From NCBI RefSeq assembly GCF_006711645.1, contig NZ_CP041247.1:682001-746000 (forward strand): a DNA stretch of 64,000 bases, given 5' to 3'. This document shows, piece by piece, positions 8,508 to 17,230 of the stretch; the first letter of the stretch is position 1, and every line of letters starts with the position of its first letter. This stretch comes from Klebsiella electrica (GTDB lineage: Bacteria; Pseudomonadota; Gammaproteobacteria; Enterobacterales; Enterobacteriaceae). Under the pieces are notes generated by a model that had not been told where the DNA came from, did no database searches, and saw only the letters and a list, made by a program, of their open reading frames with translations. The position numbers were made by a program, and so were the translations under genes.

Positions 8508-9410
8508 ATGCCTTACCTGTTACTCACGCTGGCGGCCCTGTTCTGGGGAGGGAATTATGTCGTTGGACATATTCTCGTTCAGGGTGCGGATCCGATTCTC
8601 ATGACGGAAGCAAGATGGGCGTTAACGGCGCTGCTGCTGGTGGTGCTCTATCATCGACAAATTCGCGAAAGTCAGCAACTGCTTCGCCAGAATGCCTCTA
8701 CGCTGCTGATTTTAACGCTGTGCGGGCAGGTGAGTTTTCCTTTAACCCTCTATATTGGCCTGCAGTCGACCTCCGCGCTGAATGCGGCGATTTACATGTC
8801 AGCGACCCCCTGCATGGTGCTTATTATTAATCGTCTGATTTTCCACGATCGGGTATCGGCGCGTAACTGGTTGGGCGTGATCTTTAGCACCGCCGGCGTG
8901 CTGGTCCTCCTGCTGCACGGTAACCTGAGGCAATCAGCGGGGCTGAAAAGTTTTAGCCATGGCGATCTATGGGCGATGGGATCGGCGTTGAGCTGGGCGT
9001 TGTATTGTTCGCTGCTGCGTAATAAGGATCGCCGCATACCCGCTAACGCTTTCGTTGCCGCCAGTTCATTTCTCGGCGCCCTGATTCTTATTCCGGTGGT
9101 GACTTTCTGGCTGTGGCGATACCCGACGACCTCATTCGCCGCATACCACGATATCTATTTCCTCAGCGGACTGGCGTACCTGGTGATTTTTCCCTCGTGG
9201 CTGGCCTATCTGTTCTGGAACAAAGGCATCGCCGCCATTGGTGCAACGCGTGGTGAAATTTATACCCATATTATTCCGCTTTCCGGTGGCATATTAAGTA
9301 TTCTTTTTTTGCATACCCAGCCACATCTTTATCACTTGCTGAGCACGCTGTTAATTTTGACTGGGATCGCCACCTGTTCACTGGCTAAAAAAGCCACAGT
9401 GCATGCATAA
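8508..9410 (+). CDS. EamA/DMT family transporter
   Basis: 300-residue inner-membrane protein with ten predicted hydrophobic segments in two EamA repeats (PYLLLTLAALFWGGNYVVG opens the first; DLWAMGSALSWALYCSLL opens the second). Start 8508 is chosen because an AAGGA box lies 6-7 bases upstream; an in-frame ATG at 8445 has none. DMT proteins usually export amino acids or metabolites. It is 41 bases upstream of an MFS efflux gene and divergent from the di-iron oxygenase, suggesting export of its product. Confidence 0.85.
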   Translation: MPYLLLTLAALFWGGNYVVGHILVQGADPILMTEARWALTALLLVVLYHRQIRESQQLLRQNASTLLILTLCGQVSFPLTLYIGLQSTSALNAAIYMSATPCMVLIINRLIFHDRVSARNWLGVIFSTAGVLVLLLHGNLRQSAGLKSFSHGDLWAMGSALSWALYCSLLRNKDRRIPANAFVAASSFLGALILIPVVTFWLWRYPTTSFAAYHDIYFLSGLAYLVIFPSWLAYLFWNKGIAAIGATRGEIYTHIIPLSGGILSILFLHTQPHLYHLLSTLLILTGIATCSLAKKATVHA

Positions 9411-9451
9411 ATAGTAATGGAATGAGTTCATAATTTAAGGACGAATTAGCG

Positions 9452-10609
9452 ATGTTCAGGATGTATTTGTATCTTATTCTCGCCGCAGCGGTTTCCGCGC
9501 TGGCCACGGATATGATGGTGCCGGCATTACCGATATTACAAAATGCTTTCAATACTGATTATTCGACCATTCAACTGACAATTAGCGGTTTTCTGGTGAT
9601 ATACGCCGGTAGCCAGTTATTATCAGGATTCATCGGCGAAAAACTGGGTAAATTACGGGTGCTGACGGCCAGTTTTTTACTTTTCCTCGCCGGAAGCATT
9701 CTTTGCTTTATGTCCGAAAGTTTAATGACGTTACTGGCTGGCAGAGCGTTACAGGCCGTAGGCGCGGGGGCCGGGCCGGTGCTTTCCAAAGCGATAGCAA
9801 AAGAGACGTTTTCCCCGCTGATCCTCAAGCGCGCGCTTTCCGATATCTCTTCGGCCAGTGCGGTTGTTCCTCTGATTGCGCCGCTGGTCGGGGCTTTGAT
9901 TCTTGGGCATCTGAACTGGAACAGCCTGTTCCTTGTGATGGCCCTGTTTAGCGTCGTGACCCTGCTGTTGTCTCCGCGCGCCCTTGCGCGCCATGATGCG
10001 GCGGTGCTCCCCTCATCTTCCGGGTTTGTCACCCCGGCGTTTATCCAGGGGACGCTGCTGGTCTCACTTATCCTGAGTTCGCTGTTTTGCTATATCTCGC
10101 TGTCTCCGGCTATTTTTATGCAGCAGTTTGGTCTGAGTACGCTGAACTATTCTCTGCTTTTCTCAGCATCCGTACTGTTTTTTATCCTCGGAAATCAGAT
10201 GGCGAAGTTCGAACGAATGATTAATCCGTGGGTATTGTTTATTGTTAATGCGTTGTCGGTTGTCCCTTTTATTCTTGGCAGCCATTCACTGCTCTTATGC
10301 ATCGCCGGTGCGATGATTTTTAACTTAAGCCTTGGCGCTTATTACCCGACGGCGAATTTTATCGCCCTGCAAATTAAAGGCACGAAGACAGGTATTGCGG
10401 CATCGGTTACCGGGTTTATTCAGACTGTGAGCGCCGGAGCCATTAGCTTTTTCGCCGTAAAACTAACGGATACCGGTATGGGCTTCGGCAGGACGCTCGG
10501 GGTAAGCACTTTATTGCTGGCGATTTTGTCTCTGCTGGTGGTCACTACACTTAAGGTCGCACAATGGAAAACGGGTAAAAAAGAGAACACAGAGGTCCCT
10601 GAAATATAA
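9452..10609 (+). CDS. MFS efflux transporter, Bcr/CflA-like
   Basis: 385 residues, 12 hydrophobic segments. The first helix (LATDMMVPALPILQ) and the loop motif between TM2 and TM3 (GFIGEKLGKLRVL) are characteristic of the DHA1 Bcr/CflA drug:proton antiporters. An AGGA sequence precedes the ATG. It follows the DMT exporter by 41 bases and is probably in one transcript with it. Nothing downstream on this strand is intact: an IS remnant begins within 200 bases. Confidence 0.85.
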   Translation: MFRMYLYLILAAAVSALATDMMVPALPILQNAFNTDYSTIQLTISGFLVIYAGSQLLSGFIGEKLGKLRVLTASFLLFLAGSILCFMSESLMTLLAGRALQAVGAGAGPVLSKAIAKETFSPLILKRALSDISSASAVVPLIAPLVGALILGHLNWNSLFLVMALFSVVTLLLSPRALARHDAAVLPSSSGFVTPAFIQGTLLVSLILSSLFCYISLSPAIFMQQFGLSTLNYSLLFSASVLFFILGNQMAKFERMINPWVLFIVNALSVVPFILGSHSLLLCIAGAMIFNLSLGAYYPTANFIALQIKGTKTGIAASVTGFIQTVSAGAISFFAVKLTDTGMGFGRTLGVSTLLLAILSLLVVTTLKVAQWKTGKKENTEVPEI

Positions 10610-10793
10610 AGCCAGGGTCTTTTCTTCACATATTAATGAACTGGTAGTGGTAAAAAGGGAGGGCAAAGAAATCACCTATTGATGATGGCAGAAAATGGGG
10701 GAGTTCATCTCTTGCTCGTATCCTGGACTCGCGACGCATGAAGCGCTGAAACAAGCGGTTGTCGATGATATCGACCGTTTTGGTATGCAGACG

Positions 10794-10985
10794 TCAGTCG
10801 CCATAACGCGGGAAGCAGTTCTTAGTCATCTTTTTGATATCAGAGGCTTCCATACCATCAGACTTCGCTTTCCAGTTGTTCAGAGATACCGGTTTCATGG
10901 CAGACATCCTTAACGGTACGTCCGGCTTCGACGGACTTCAGAACGGCAATGATCAGGTGTTTGGTGAATCGGGCTTTAGTATGTC
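10794..10985 (-). pseudogene. Degenerate IS3-family orfA remnant
   Basis: Read on the minus strand, this stretch encodes a clear transposase orfA N-terminus (RFTKHLIIAVLKSVEAGRTV, then DVCHETGIS). The reading frame is then broken by a small deletion and resumes as NWKAKSDGMEASDIKKM before ending. The segment resembles the helix-turn-helix protein of IS407-group IS3 elements. No orfB or inverted repeats are seen around it, so it is a scar of a lost insertion. Confidence 0.65.
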
Positions 10986-11089
10986 GGAAGATCTCTAAAA
11001 GTGAATGATTCGTTTTGCAGGGATACTGACAATTGCTGTGGACGACGGAACAGGTATGACGACCGACTGTAAAATGTGAAGGGCGGCAA

Positions 11090-11171
11090 TGGTCGCCGGG
11101 TCTGTTTTCAGTGCTATAATAAGTGCATTAGGCCGTGTAATTTGCACGGTATTCATTGCAGGGGAGGGACC
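11090..11171 (+). promoter_or_regulatory. Promoter/operator of ccdAB copy 1
   Basis: A perfect -10 box TATAAT lies at 11115-11120 with no strong -35. It is followed by the partly symmetrical GTGCATTAGGCC...TTTGCAC, which is kept in the second ccdAB copy and could be the CcdAB operator. The ribosome-binding site GGGAGGG precedes ccdA. Confidence 0.45.
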
Positions 11172-11408
11172 ATGGCAGCGAAACAACGCAGCACACAGAG
11201 CGTGACCATGACGGTGGAACGCGCCTTACTGGCCCGGGCGCGTGAGGCAGGCATTAACCTGAGTGCGACCCTGACAGCCGCGTTAGATGCCGAGCTTCGG
11301 CACCATGAAGCGAAAAAATGGCAGGAAGAGAACAGGGAAGCCATTGAAGCACTAAATCGTTTCCATGATGAGCATGGCTGTTTCAGCGATGAATACAGGA
11401 CATTTTAA
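11172..11408 (+). CDS. ccdA: CcdA-type antitoxin (copy 1)
   Basis: 78-residue antitoxin of the CcdA family. The N-terminal ribbon-helix-helix (KQRSTQSVTMTVERALL, with AREAGINLSATL) binds the operator, while the C-terminal tail (WQEENREAI...FSDEYRTF) matches the CcdB-neutralising segment. The gene lies two bases ahead of ccdB. It differs from the second copy in this window at 5 of 78 positions. Location beside IS and acnB debris suggests it arrived with a plasmid-like or island element. Confidence 0.9.
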   Translation: MAAKQRSTQSVTMTVERALLARAREAGINLSATLTAALDAELRHHEAKKWQEENREAIEALNRFHDEHGCFSDEYRTF

Positions 11409-11410
11409 CC

Positions 11411-11725
11411 ATGCAATTCACCGTATATGCGAATACTGGTAAAAGCACCGTTTACCCTCTGCTGCTCGATGTCACCAGCGATATTATTGGACAACTGAAC
11501 CGCCGGATAGTGATCCCGCTGCTGCCGGTTGACAGGTATCCGGCAGGCCACCGCCCGGATCGCCTTGTTCCCTTCGTCAGTCTGACAGACGGCAGAGAAT
11601 ACGCGGTAATGACCCACGAGCTGGCAAGTATCCCGGTTCAGGCGCTGGGGGCGGTGTTCTGCGATGCTGCGCAGTACCGTTCGCAGGTAAAGGCTGCAAT
11701 TGATTTTCTCATTGACGGCATTTAG
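11411..11725 (+). CDS. ccdB: CcdB-type gyrase-poisoning toxin (copy 1)
   Basis: 104-residue CcdB toxin, the usual family length. It begins MQFTVYANTG and keeps the family core (PLLLDVTSDIIGQLNRR, then VIPLLPVDRYP). CcdB proteins poison DNA gyrase GyrA. The C-terminus DFLIDGI keeps the family's penultimate Gly-Ile. It follows ccdA by two bases. It differs from the second copy at about 12 of 104 positions and lacks that copy's extra Trp-Ser end. Confidence 0.9.
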   Translation: MQFTVYANTGKSTVYPLLLDVTSDIIGQLNRRIVIPLLPVDRYPAGHRPDRLVPFVSLTDGREYAVMTHELASIPVQALGAVFCDAAQYRSQVKAAIDFLIDGI

Positions 11726-11876
11726 CCGTGATTGCCGGGCACCTGCTTCAGTTCGGCTATCGTACGCAGAAGAAAAGCTTCACTGCTTTTTGCGCCGAAC
11801 GGAACTGACACATTGTTCCGTATCACTGTTTTGAAACCGTCAAACGGTCTGATTAACGACGCTTTGGTTTTTTCCT

Positions 11877-12272
11877 TTGTGGGTGGCTCCGCCAACCCGT
11901 ATGGATGCGGCGCAACTGACGGAAGAAGGCTACTACAGCGTGTTTGGTAAGAGCGGTGCGCGTATCGAAATCCCTGGTTGTTCCCTGTGTATGGGTAACC
12001 AGGCGCGCGTGGCGGACGGTGCGACGGTGGTGTCCACTTCGACCCGTAACTTCCCGAACCGTTTAGGGACCGGCGCTAACGTTTATCTGGCCTCTGCGGA
12101 ACTGGCCGCGGTCGCTTCCCTGCTCGGCAAACTGCCGACGCCGGAAGAGTACCAGACCTTCGTCGCGCAGGTGGATGAGACCGCGGCGGACACTTACCGT
12201 TATCTGAACTTCAACCAGCTTTCCCAGTACACAGAGAAGGCCGAAGGTGTGATTTTCCAGACGGTAGTGTAA
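11877..12272 (+). pseudogene. acnB: Detached 3' end of aconitate hydratase B (acnB)
   Basis: About 131 codons encoding the C-terminal end of AcnB (full protein about 865 residues), including the iron-sulfur cluster region [18 protein letters not shown] and the conserved end [20 protein letters not shown]. The frame is open and little altered, so the fragment is either recent or under some constraint. Nothing upstream resembles the rest of acnB: the junction with the ccdAB 3' region lies near 11870-11880. Such 3' gene ends are often left when an element integrates into, or is captured from, the gene. It cannot make an aconitase. Confidence 0.85.
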
Positions 12273-12364
12273 TCAGAAAGGAGTGGAAATAGTGCCAGGG
12301 GGGAGGGAAGGTGGCTGCCAGGTTGACCTGCATACTCAGACATCTACCAGAAGCCCAAAAGCAA

Positions 12365-12387
12365 AAACCCGCCTTGTGGGCGGGTTC
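12365..12387 (-). terminator. tRNA-Phe-type terminator remnant
   Basis: Hairpin AACCCGCC-TTGT-GGGCGGGTT sits next to a tRNA-Phe 3'-end remnant, just as a similar hairpin sits next to the intact tRNA-Phe at 42291. It is read on the minus strand, as the terminator of the lost tRNA gene. Confidence 0.6.
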
Positions 12388-12391
12388 TTTA

Positions 12392-12413
12392 AATAGTGGT
12401 GCCCGGACTCGGG
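12392..12413. repeat. att-like direct repeat A (tRNA-Phe 3' end)
   Basis: A 22-bp sequence containing the last 16 bases of tRNA-Phe on the minus strand (TGGTGCCCGGACTCGG at 12397-12412). An identical 22-mer lies at 33131-33152. The pair brackets the AT-rich island of 20.7 kb and is best read as attL/attR. Confidence 0.75.
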
Positions 12414-12507
12414 ATCATTCAGTTATCTATTAATTTGAAAATTAGCATAAATTTTATTCCTGCCTGTTGTCAAGACCCTTGGCTTGACCCGTATTTTCAT
12501 ATGTAGA

Positions 12508-13173
12508 TCATGAATGCAGTGCGCCGGCCAGATAATGTTTCTGGTTTTGTCTCGGCGTGGCGATGCGTTTCTGATGCCCTTTAGGCATCCAGTTTGCGAC
12601 AATTTTCGGGTTCAGGTCGATATCGACTTCATCCTGATAAAACATGGGATGGTTTATCTGCTCCTGAGCCATCGCCTGCCCGACGGCAAGCTGCTTTTCC
12701 TCATAGTGTGGGTCTTTGATTTTCAATGTTGGCGCGGTTCTGCACCAGACCATTCCCGCCTGTTTCAGGTAGCGGTGTAAGGTGGAACGGTGAAGAGTCA
12801 CATCGAAAAGCCGGTTGACGATACGGGTCAGTAACTCTGTGCTCCAGCGCGAGTGCAGCCAGCCGAAATCCCCGGGGGAACGTTGTACCAACAGCGGCAA
12901 AGTCCGAAGGATATCGGCGACCGGCCACTGTGAAGCGCGCCCGGGCCGGAGGCTCTTTAAGCCGTCAACACCATATAAAGTTAACCAGTTTATCCATCTG
13001 CCGACGGACGAACGGGCGGCACAGAGCAGCCTGGCGACCTCGGTAACGGTTATTCCCCGATGCAGCATAAGCAGAGCAATAAGCCGCCGGGAATGGTTTT
13101 TATCGCGGGTTTGCCGGGCTTCTTTACGCATCAGTCGTCGTTCTTCATCAGTAATTGCTGTTATGATCGGCAT
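12508..13173 (-). pseudogene. IS630-family transposase, C-terminally truncated
   Basis: 221 residues of a transposase of the IS630 family: an N-terminal helix-turn-helix (RLIALLMLHRGITVTEVARL, then SSVGRWINWL) and the start of the DDE domain (FYQDEVDIDLNPK holds the first catalytic Asp). Full-length relatives are about 340 residues. The protein stops at LAGALHS, before the second Asp and the Glu, so it cannot transpose. The cut end faces the tRNA-Phe remnant, so the island boundary event or a later deletion removed the rest. Confidence 0.8.
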
Positions 13174-13380
13174 TGCGCAGTCCGGTTAGTGGTTTGTTTT
13201 GATTTTGCGATTGATCAGAACGCTCAATCCGGACTGAGTTCCCTTCAGGTGATCTATTATTTTGAGAAGTTATTTAGATTTTATTTATAATTAAAAATGT
13301 GATTTATATAATAAATGAAAAGCAGCAGTGATGATACTAAATACTAACCCCATTAAATATATAATGGGGTGTATTGTTAA
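13174..13380. other. AT-rich gap next to the AIPR gene
   Basis: About 200 bases between the truncated IS630-type gene and the AIPR gene end. It probably includes the 5' flank of the IS. A short palindrome AACCCCATTAAATATATAATGGGGT (13345-13369) lies just beyond the AIPR stop and could serve as its terminator. Confidence 0.4.
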
Positions 13381-15327
13381 TTAAATGGTATGTATGTAAG
13401 GCTCAACTGTAATTTTATCCTGTCTTATTTTAAATAGGACTTTATCTCCAGGCATTAATTTAAATACTTCATCATTAACAGCTTCCCCTTCTATTTTGAA
13501 AGGACCATGCTGAATTCTGATTTTTCTTTTATTGTGTATGATGTTATCAATTATCCCTATGTATTCGCCATTTTTTAAGGTGAAATTTTTATCTGATGCT
13601 TGTGATTTACCTTTTGTCTTTTTATCTATAGGATTTGTTGATAAATAGCGCATGAAATCGGCTATAAGTTTTTTAGTAATATCAGGGTTTCTGTTTTCTT
13701 TTGCATTTATTTTTTTTGATTTTAAGAAATTGGCTGCTATATTAAATGCTGATTCGATATTTTCATCAATCCTTATCATTAGCTGTAAAAATCTTTTGTC
13801 AATAATAGCCATCCCTCTACATAACTCAGGAGCAATGGCTCTTTTTATTAATAGAGCAAGATGGAAACTCCATTCTCTTAATTGGCGATCCTTATAGGCG
13901 TAGCCTTTTGTTCTGAAAGTAATATGATGGGCCGCAAAATATAATCCAGGATAATCATCTTCGGAAAAGAGTTCACTGGATTTATTCTGATTATATTCAG
14001 ATAGTAATGTTCCATAGTAATAATGGACTTTATGGGGTTCTTCCAGAACTGTGGACACAAAAGATTTAATCAATGTTGGGGCGGAAGTAATAAATTGTTG
14101 TTTTATCTCTTGTTCATGATCATATTGATGAGGTCTGCGTTCATAATAATATTCATACCCAACATTGTTTCTCATCGCATTAAAAAAGTCTTCAACAAAG
14201 CGATGATATGGGCGAATTGTTGCAAATGCTTCTTTTGTAACTTGTGATTGACTGTTAGTGGTTGATATAACTTGCCCACTTAAATCAATGTCTGTGGTTT
14301 CGACAAGTTTTATTGTCACATACATATCATCAGTCAAAAGTGTTCTGTTATTATAAAGAACATGACTGGTTTGACACCCATTTACAACTTGGAATTGAGA
14401 TAATTGGAAATTATCTCCAGATGGAATTATTCCCTTTGCGACGATAGTTAATCCGTTATTGAGTATAGCAAATCTGTCTCTTTCCTCTGTTTTCTTGATG
14501 GTTTGAGCTATATCATCATTAACTAGATTTTGATTACCAAGAAAGTCACGTACATTCTCAAAGAATAACCCTTTATTAATATCACCATTGCTCTTTTGTA
14601 TTATCTTTACATAATCAGAACATTTTACCACACCTAAATAAGCCGATTTTGCTCCTTTTATTTTTGGGAGCGATACATGTCGTTCGAATGGTATTTCTAC
14701 AAAAATGTCATTCTGTGTTTCTCTGTATAGTTTTGCAATTGCGTCTCCATCATATATATTGCATGTTACAGATGAAGATAAATATGGCATTGACCGCATA
14801 TCTTGTAAGAACGTATCCTTTTGAGAAATGATGTCATTGTTACTATTATCAAAATGACCAGTGTAGACAAAATCTAATTCAATACTTGGTAAATGTTTTA
14901 ATTTGGCGCTTTTATTATAAATATAGGTTTTAAGATCAAATGCTTTATGTAACTGAGTTGGTACCGCTTGTTTATCTTTGCCGAAAAAAGTCTTTACGGT
15001 TGAGGTGAATTTTAAAAAATCTCCGAAATCAAATTTAGTGGATGTTTTTGCTTGAGAAAATATGAAGTTAACCTCAAACTGTGCTCGTGTGAAATTCTCC
15101 AAATCAGTCATTTCATCAATAATTACTCCGCCAATTGAAATGGCAAAACCATCAACTCCAATACATTCGCCAGTACTGACTTTATCAAATTCAAAAGAAT
15201 CATAATGATCAGATTTCAATAGACAATAATTGACGAATTTTTCAAATTGTAAATCTTGATTATCATTTTCCAAATTGTTTTTAATTACAAACTCTCGAAG
15301 CATTCCCGATAAGATTATATTATCCAT
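13381..15327 (-). CDS. AIPR family anti-phage protein
   Basis: 648-residue protein of the AIPR family (abortive infection phage resistance). Family marks are FFENVRDFLG (about 255-264), FAILNNGLTIVA (about 286-297) and the diagnostic VVNGCQTS (about 314-321). The N-terminal part (residues about 55-95) looks like a PD-(D/E)XK nuclease fold with Asp59 and a Q-A-K motif at 92-94 in place of E-x-K, as seen in other AIPR proteins. It stands as a single gene next to the methyltransferase/ATPase/nuclease operon, both on the minus strand, separated by about 815 bases. AT content and codon use differ sharply from the backbone. Confidence 0.85.
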   Translation of the reverse strand: MDNIILSGMLREFVIKNNLENDNQDLQFEKFVNYCLLKSDHYDSFEFDKVSTGECIGVDGFAISIGGVIIDEMTDLENFTRAQFEVNFIFSQAKTSTKFDFGDFLKFTSTVKTFFGKDKQAVPTQLHKAFDLKTYIYNKSAKLKHLPSIELDFVYTGHFDNSNNDIISQKDTFLQDMRSMPYLSSSVTCNIYDGDAIAKLYRETQNDIFVEIPFERHVSLPKIKGAKSAYLGVVKCSDYVKIIQKSNGDINKGLFFENVRDFLGNQNLVNDDIAQTIKKTEERDRFAILNNGLTIVAKGIIPSGDNFQLSQFQVVNGCQTSHVLYNNRTLLTDDMYVTIKLVETTDIDLSGQVISTTNSQSQVTKEAFATIRPYHRFVEDFFNAMRNNVGYEYYYERRPHQYDHEQEIKQQFITSAPTLIKSFVSTVLEEPHKVHYYYGTLLSEYNQNKSSELFSEDDYPGLYFAAHHITFRTKGYAYKDRQLREWSFHLALLIKRAIAPELCRGMAIIDKRFLQLMIRIDENIESAFNIAANFLKSKKINAKENRNPDITKKLIADFMRYLSTNPIDKKTKGKSQASDKNFTLKNGEYIGIIDNIIHNKRKIRIQHGPFKIEGEAVNDEVFKLMPGDKVLFKIRQDKITVEPYIHTI

Positions 15328-16141
15328 AAAATACCTTCATTAATAAATAAGTGAAAATAGATATGTTGTAACACTAAATATTGAGTCAATCAATGAAAAT
15401 AATGTGGTTTATTATGCGGATTTATTTTTTCTTACAAAATTGCAGGTAAACGAAACATTAGTGCCGTTTTTCCTGTTAATTCTGCTTGCTGCCATTAATT
15501 AACCGCAGTATCCCCAATTCGTGCCTGAAAATTAAGGTTCCAGGCTTGACCTCCTGAAAACTGTTACAGGCGACATACGACTCGCCTGCATCTTTTTTTA
15601 TGTCGTGCGCACGGCTACACCTCTGCCGCCCCATCTTAGTTATGATTTTATTTAAATTAGAGTAAGGTTAGTATAGCCTTTATTTTATACTTATAGAAGT
15701 GTTTTTATATAAAAACAGCAAGTGCAGGAGTTAGTAGAGATCTATGTTATGGTTATTTCTGGGTTATGAAGGTCACTCCGTTTGCTGAATTGATGACCCG
15801 CAATCTGGACGACAGCGTGCAGGACGCTATTACGGCGCGGCAGGCGTAGTAATATAACAAACTAATTCACTTAGGCTTGCTAGAATAATAGAAAGCATCA
15901 TATTTTGATAGTGAATGTGTATGTGATCACAAATTAATGGGGTTGGTTCGCATCTTTTTGATTGAGTGAAATTTCACTCAATTTATTTAAGTTTTAGCAG
16001 GTAGGTCACTTGTTAATAATAGATAATCTAATTAATTCATGTGTAGATAAAAGTAATAATTTTTATTGGAAATACTTGGGTTGTGTTTTACTTTAAATGA
16101 ACTCAAAGCCGCCAGAATTATTTCAAGCGGCAACGTGGGAA
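15328..16141. other. Non-coding spacer between two defence modules
   Basis: About 810 bases, mostly AT-rich. The part 15400-15600 is less AT-rich and carries a terminator-like hairpin (listed separately). At 15765-15848 a 27-codon open stretch (MKVTPFAELMTRNLDDSVQD...) has backbone-like composition and may be the tail of a lost gene. The AIPR promoter should lie at 15330-15450. Confidence 0.4.
15567..15599 (+). terminator. Rho-independent terminator, orphan
   Basis: Stem CAGGCGA / TCGCCTG (8-base loop CATACGAC) followed by CATCTTTTTTT. It is a good intrinsic terminator on the + strand, but no intact + strand gene ends before it, so it probably belonged to a deleted gene. Confidence 0.55.
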
Positions 16142-17230
16142 CTAGTCATCAATTGGACCAACTAGATTTTCTACTTCTTCATCTCGTGCTTGGTCTGTTT
16201 TGTTATACATTCTATAATTAATATATTTAACACTATACCTATTTGCTAGTTTAATGATTGAATCTATTTCAATGCACTTTTCTCTGCCATCGAAAGATAA
16301 AAGGTATTTTGATTTTGCATTTTTATCCGTCGCATAATCCCTTGCTTGTAAAACCCCCTTGTATAACCAACGTCTATCATGGTTTAGACCATTTCCGTTT
16401 CTTAAAACCTTTAGCTCTATAACACATGGGCCGTGTTCTTCTATCATTGCGCTAGGGCAGATGTATATATCCATTCGTCCGCTATTAACAGTTCCTTCTG
16501 ATATGACGTTTTCTGGCCCTAGTTTATTTTGAAGACTATCCGCCAGCCTCGCAGATATTCTTGTCTCGGCCTTTTTGGTTAGAGTGAATTCTTTTTGACT
16601 ATCCCATATCATCATTGTCGAACTAGGGTACATTAGTTCTTTTGAGTAAAAGTCATTAGTATGTCTTTCTAGATCGGAACAATTGTAAATAACCTTTTTC
16701 GTTATTATTGGGCTTGATTCCCCTTCATTTTCATCTCCTTCTGGGTATGAATTTAGAACGGAATTTTCATTTTCATATCGGGCATAGCAAAGCGTTTTTG
16801 GATTGAATTTTAATATATTATCTATCTCGGAAGAAAACATGTTCTGAATGTCAATATTACTATTGCATTTGTCATATTCAGTGTCTATTACTCTAACGCG
16901 GGATAAATTAGTATCTAATGAAAGAATTACTTTTCCTTTAATATCAATTGATGTGAATGAGAAAAAACGATTTACTTCTTGACCAAGATTTTCAAGATCA
17001 CGTTTAATGTCATTAGGTACTAAGACAAATAAACAATCGCCAATGGATCTTATATCATTTGAAACTTTTATTCTATTATTTAAATAGGATTTTACTTTAA
17101 CTATAAAACTATATGGATCTGCACTCGAGTTTGATGGCAGGCTACTACTTGATTCAGGGATGCTCTGTCGTGTTTTCTCAACACTATCTGGCTCCATAAT
17201 GCTATTTAAATTATTTTTATTAATTTTCAT
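16142..17230 (-). CDS. PD-(D/E)XK nuclease-like protein, last gene of the MTase/ATPase operon
   Basis: 362 residues. The C-terminal third carries a well-formed restriction-endonuclease-type active site: Glu222 in a helix, Asp254 (GRMDIYI), Glu272-x-Lys274 (VIELKV) and a Q-motif glutamine 295 (GVLQARDYA). The N-terminal 200 residues are unrecognised. ATG 17230 is preferred to 17260 because it follows a GGGAG box and overlaps the previous stop by 11 bases (ATGAAAATTAA), giving translational coupling. As the nuclease partner of a methyltransferase and an SMC-like ATPase it is the likely effector of a restriction-like system. Confidence 0.78.
   Translation of the reverse strand: MKINKNNLNSIMEPDSVEKTRQSIPESSSSLPSNSSADPYSFIVKVKSYLNNRIKVSNDIRSIGDCLFVLVPNDIKRDLENLGQEVNRFFSFTSIDIKGKVILSLDTNLSRVRVIDTEYDKCNSNIDIQNMFSSEIDNILKFNPKTLCYARYENENSVLNSYPEGDENEGESSPIITKKVIYNCSDLERHTNDFYSKELMYPSSTMMIWDSQKEFTLTKKAETRISARLADSLQNKLGPENVISEGTVNSGRMDIYICPSAMIEEHGPCVIELKVLRNGNGLNHDRRWLYKGVLQARDYATDKNAKSKYLLSFDGREKCIEIDSIIKLANRYSVKYINYRMYNKTDQARDEEVENLVGPIDD

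Larger units (their letters stand above)
11040..11870 (+). repeat. ccdAB repeat unit, copy 1
   Basis: About 830 bases (promoter, ccdA, ccdB and about 140 bases of 3' sequence) recur in direct orientation at about 22945-23780, diverged but clearly alignable along the whole length. Both copies end near the sequence TGATTAACGACGCTTTGGTTTTT. Recombination between them would delete about 11.9 kb. Confidence 0.8.

Noticed and set aside
10695..10913. 72-codon open frame upstream of the first ccdAB
   Set aside because: It overlaps the minus-strand IS3-type orfA remnant, whose protein sequence is recognisable; the + strand product is not.
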